Shown here: in pieces, positions 61,056 through 64,000 of the stretch
How positions within the stretch are numbered: the first letter of the stretch is position 1
Layout: each line of letters begins with the position of its first letter
From: Galerina marginata
Taxonomy: Eukaryota > Basidiomycota > Agaricomycetes > Agaricales > Galerinaceae
NCBI GenBank assembly: GCA_023014335.1
Contig: JAECYW010000016.1
Location: 1,550,001-1,614,000 of the forward strand
Direction: 5' to 3'
DNA length: 64,000 bases
Notes under the pieces: generated by a model
The model's input: the letters and a program-made list of their open reading frames with translations, nothing else
Told to the model about the DNA's origin: nothing
Database searches by the model: none
Translations under genes and position numbers: made by a program

Positions 61056-62136
61056 CTAATCTTTCAGGAACAAGTCCTTGACGATTCGTATCGTATCTGC
61101 TGGACTCTTCACGCTGTGCCCAACTGTTCGTGCGTCGGTATAGATCTCATAATCATTTCCTCCCTGTCTCAACGTTCATTAGAAACCCACAGCAATTACC
61201 TGCGAGATTTACCTGGTAGGTTTTGTCGCCAAAGAAATGGATCTCCTCGAATTGTTCATCCTCTACGAGACCAAGAGCATATGTCTTGTCCCAGCCATTG
61301 GGAAATACGTCGAAAGAAATTTGGCCGCCAATGGAATAGGTCAATCCATATTCAGGGAACTTCTCCTTCAAAGCTTGAACGAGAGCCGCTCTGTAGCCAT
61401 TTTTCTACCAGAGAATGAACATAGTATCATGCAAACATAAGGCTAATGCTTACAAGGTCAAGGATTTCATACTCTTTGCGTTCTTGTATTCTGGGATTCG
61501 AATATGTCGATAAAAGATACGCGAGGCTGAAGAAACTTACGTCGCATTTCTGCCAATGGGGCTCACGTTGATCATTCCTCTACGAAATTCGACAAAGGTG
61601 CCCCTGACAAATTAGAATCAGCATATATATATAAGTCCCAAGTTTTCAGCCAGTACCTCTTGATTGGAATGTCGAGATCAGCAATGTAGTGAAGAATAAA
61701 GTTGACCAGGGGTTTGTAGCGCTCTTCACCGACGAAATTGATGAAAGACTGAGATGGCAGCTGCTTCCCGAGCTTGTAAGCGGTCAAACCATTTTCAGCG
61801 AACGCAAAGTCGAATTCATCCAGGACTGCACGAGGGGTTAAATTACAAGCCCGCGAATGAATCAGTATTCCTACTGTTGTCCGTGCCAGTTTGGAGTTGT
61901 TCAGTGATCTTGACGAGATCAGACCCTCCAACGAACCCGATGGCGACTTTCTTCCTGAGCGCACGTAGAGTTTCAATCATCTCAGGCGATGCGGCCTAAG
62001 AAATAATGAAATTATGACAATTGGGTATAAAGAGAAGACGCGATGAACATACTTGACGCGCTGGGGTAAGTGTTCCATCTACGTCGAACAAACAGAGTTT
62101 CTTCAATGGCCTGTCGGCGAAAGCTGCAGAGACCAT
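61056..62136 (-). CDS. SEC53: Phosphomannomutase, copy B
   Basis: Seven exons (62136-62053, 61995-61875, 61825-61657, 61603-61541, 61490-61454, 61404-61213, 61163-61056) give 257 residues, with every exon the same length as in copy A. Catalytic [45 protein letters not shown] and [19 protein letters not shown] are intact. The C-terminus is more diverged ([13 protein letters not shown]). Upstream sequence resembles that of copy A ('caaatttagaca', 'actacgtgtt'), so promoter and gene were duplicated together. Copy A ends on a similar charged tail. Both should be active; the division of labour is unknown. Confidence 0.95.
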
Positions 62137-62987
62137 TTTATGTAACACGTAGTAGAAGCGTTGATGGTGATAAGCAAACGTGTTGCCCGTCGGTAACTAT
62201 TTCAATTTATCTAATGTCTAAATTTGGACGAGTTATCAATTGGAACGCAGTTGAATATGTTGCGATAACGGTGACTTACAGAATTTAACCCTCTTGCTCG
62301 TCGGGCAAATGGTACTTACCATCGTGAAAATGTAGGCCCTTGAATCATAAGTACGACTTAGTGATTTACCCCAATACTTGTCTACAACTTGTGTTTGGCC
62401 TTCTACTGTCCACCAATAACTAGTTCTAATCCGTGCTGATGAGCCATAGCTCCTCCGTTAACGTTATCACTCCTGCAAATTTTCGACAGTGTTCGGCGTA
62501 TCGTAATTTATGGTTTTCGTATCTTCGATCCTCCTGGCCAATGCCGACAAACAGGTCAATATACCACAACCAAGTGGAAGCCATGCAACCTGTTCACGAG
62601 GAAGGAATAAGGACCAAGAAGCCTTGCACAAGTCTGGCAATATTACTACCCAGAGGAAGACTTTTGAGTTGAACCACTACGATGGACGCGCGGAGACGAG
62701 GAATGTATTGACCGACCTGCCACAAGTCGACATGGCGGACTGAAAAGCGTAGATTTTTGGGACCTAGATAGGTTAGGTCCACGTTCAGTCGCACGAGGGC
62801 ATTGGGCCTTTGATGAGGAAATAAGAAATAGAATAAACTGTGTGGGTGTCCGTTTTGGGAATCCAAATCGGGTGTTTGAAAGGGATTGAAAAATGAAGGA
62901 GGGTATGTTTTTTCACTCGATGCTATTAAATGAAAACGGCCAGTACTCCATTGCCATCTAGTACAGATATGAAATAGGAGAATATTT
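62137..62987. other. Intergenic region
   Basis: About 850 bp between cytochrome c1 stop and phosphomannomutase copy B start (both minus). The part near 62140-62230 is the copy B promoter. No gene supported in the rest. Confidence 0.5.
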
Positions 62988-64000
62988 CTAATGCGTTTTA
63001 CCGGTGTTGGCGGGAGGTTCGTAGACTGAAAACATCCTACATTAGCCAAGGTGTAAATAATCGAGAGGGAGAACATACAAATCTTCCTGTTCTTTATGGG
63101 ACCCCACTTGAAGCGTTTAACATAAAGGCTGATGGCAGTGAGCACCGAGAAAATGACGACGGCTTTAATACCGTATTTTTTCCTCTCGTCGTGCTCTGGT
63201 TCTGCAGCCCAGTTCAAGAAAGTGACAACATCCTTGGCCATTTGAGAAGTTGTGGCAGGTGTACCTAGACAAAGCTGTCAGAAGAAAACTTGATCCTCTG
63301 TCGAACTGTACTGACCATCCTCAAACTCTACCAAACCATCAAACAGAACACGAGCCATGGAAATGGCACCTCCGGGAAAATATGGGTTGTAGTTCATACC
63401 CTCACGAATTTCAACTCCAGCAGGGGGGTCAATGTAACCGGTAAGAAGAGAGAAGATATAATCCTGTGAATAGTTTCAATTTGACGCAACACACAGGTTA
63501 TATCACACTCACAGCACCGCCGTGACGAGCCTTGACAATCAGGCTGAGGTCAGGGGGAAGAGCACCAGCATTACTTGCTCGGGCAGCTTCCTCATTAGGG
63601 TAAGGGGGAGGCATGTAGTCTGCAAGCTTTCCAGGCCGCTGGAACATCTCGCCCTCCGCGTTGGGGCCGTCGGTATATTCAACCTCTTCAGCCATGGCTC
63701 TTGTTTCGTCTGCGGTGTGCGATACACCCACAAGGTTGCGCCACGCAATACGGTCAAGTGAATGACACGCCGCACAAACTTCACGATAGACCTGGTAGCC
63801 TCTCCGGATGCTACAGAAAATGTTAAAAAAGAAAGACGCGTTTCGAACTACGTGGACTTGCCTAGCATGATCAAACGTGTCTAGTATGCCTTTGTGTGAC
63901 CAAGGGTATGCAACAGGGTGGAGACCTTCGTCGCTGAGATGGCTGGCGTGGACTTCGCCAAGGAAGGGGAGGTTGCCATAAAGATGAGTGTACCAAGCAA
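62988..64000 (-). CDS. CYT1: Cytochrome c1, partial (N-terminus beyond the window)
   Basis: Exons seen: the end of one from 64000 down to 63862, then 63810-63513, 63463-63316, 63264-63079, 63025-62988. From the window edge it reads [40 protein letters not shown]. The heme site [19 protein letters not shown] (CxxCH), [32 protein letters not shown] and [12 protein letters not shown] (axial Met) follow, then the membrane anchor [23 protein letters not shown]. It is the heme subunit of complex III passing electrons to cytochrome c. The signal and first part of the gene are missing. The intron 63861-63811 starts with GC (gcaagt...gtag), a GC-AG intron. Confidence 0.95.

Overview
The window is a stretch of nuclear chromosome from a filamentous basidiomycete, most likely a mushroom-forming agaricomycete. 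The evidence is dense genes on both strands, many introns of about 45-65 nt per gene, F-box/LRR-type proteins, a small Cys-rich 'MCY...' protein, tandem secreted peptidases, and fungal housekeeping genes (H3/H4 pair, ERG7, SEC53-type phosphomannomutase, condensin, Nup85, DNA polymerase delta). I cannot name the species. All exon models were built by hand from splice signals. The coding length of every spliced model closes to a multiple of three with intact frame, but none has transcript support.

Layout. 1-4.7 kb is gene-poor and eroded: a broken Ty1/copia integrase region lies between two oppositely oriented copies of a ~380-bp repeat. 4.8-6.75 kb encodes an acidic RING protein whose 5' end abuts that repeat. 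8.4-11.1 kb is Nup85, followed by a small Cys-rich gene. 12.4-16.2 kb holds an F-box/LRR gene divergent from a mitochondrial rhomboid protease. 16.5-18.4 kb is a secreted pepsin-like protease. 19.3-20.6 kb is a divergent histone H3/H4 pair, followed by a second F-box gene. 22.8-25.5 kb is an F-BAR/RhoGAP protein (Rgd1 type). 25.8-28.4 kb has two neighbouring seven-beta-strand lysine-methyltransferase-like genes. 28.6-30.5 kb is an unknown disordered protein, and 30.9-33.8 kb is condensin subunit Brn1/Cnd2. Then come a 110-aa unknown and a tail-anchored PNPOx-like protein (36.3-37.3 kb), two tandem S10 carboxypeptidases (38.1-43.0 kb), histidyl-tRNA synthetase (43.6-46.0 kb), lanosterol synthase (46.4-49.3 kb), an Arp9-like actin-related protein (49.5-51.2 kb), ribosomal protein eL30 (52.1-52.6 kb), a short membrane protein (52.8-53.2 kb), a SET-domain protein (53.7-54.4 kb), DNA polymerase delta (54.6-59.0 kb), two tandem phosphomannomutases with a broken exon between them (59.4-62.1 kb), and cytochrome c1 cut by the window end (63.0-64.0 kb).

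The genes do not form a cluster serving one pathway. Themes present are chromatin and genome maintenance (H3, H4, condensin, Pol delta, Arp, SET), nuclear transport (Nup85), mitochondria (rhomboid, cytochrome c1, dual-start HisRS), sterol and mannose metabolism, and secreted proteolysis (one A1 and two S10 enzymes). The best points for follow-up are a probable AT-AC intron in the Pol delta gene, the tandem duplications, a possible dual-localised HisRS, a short membrane-protein gene that is easy to miss, and the inverted-repeat element. I saw no prokaryotic, viral or CRISPR-type system.
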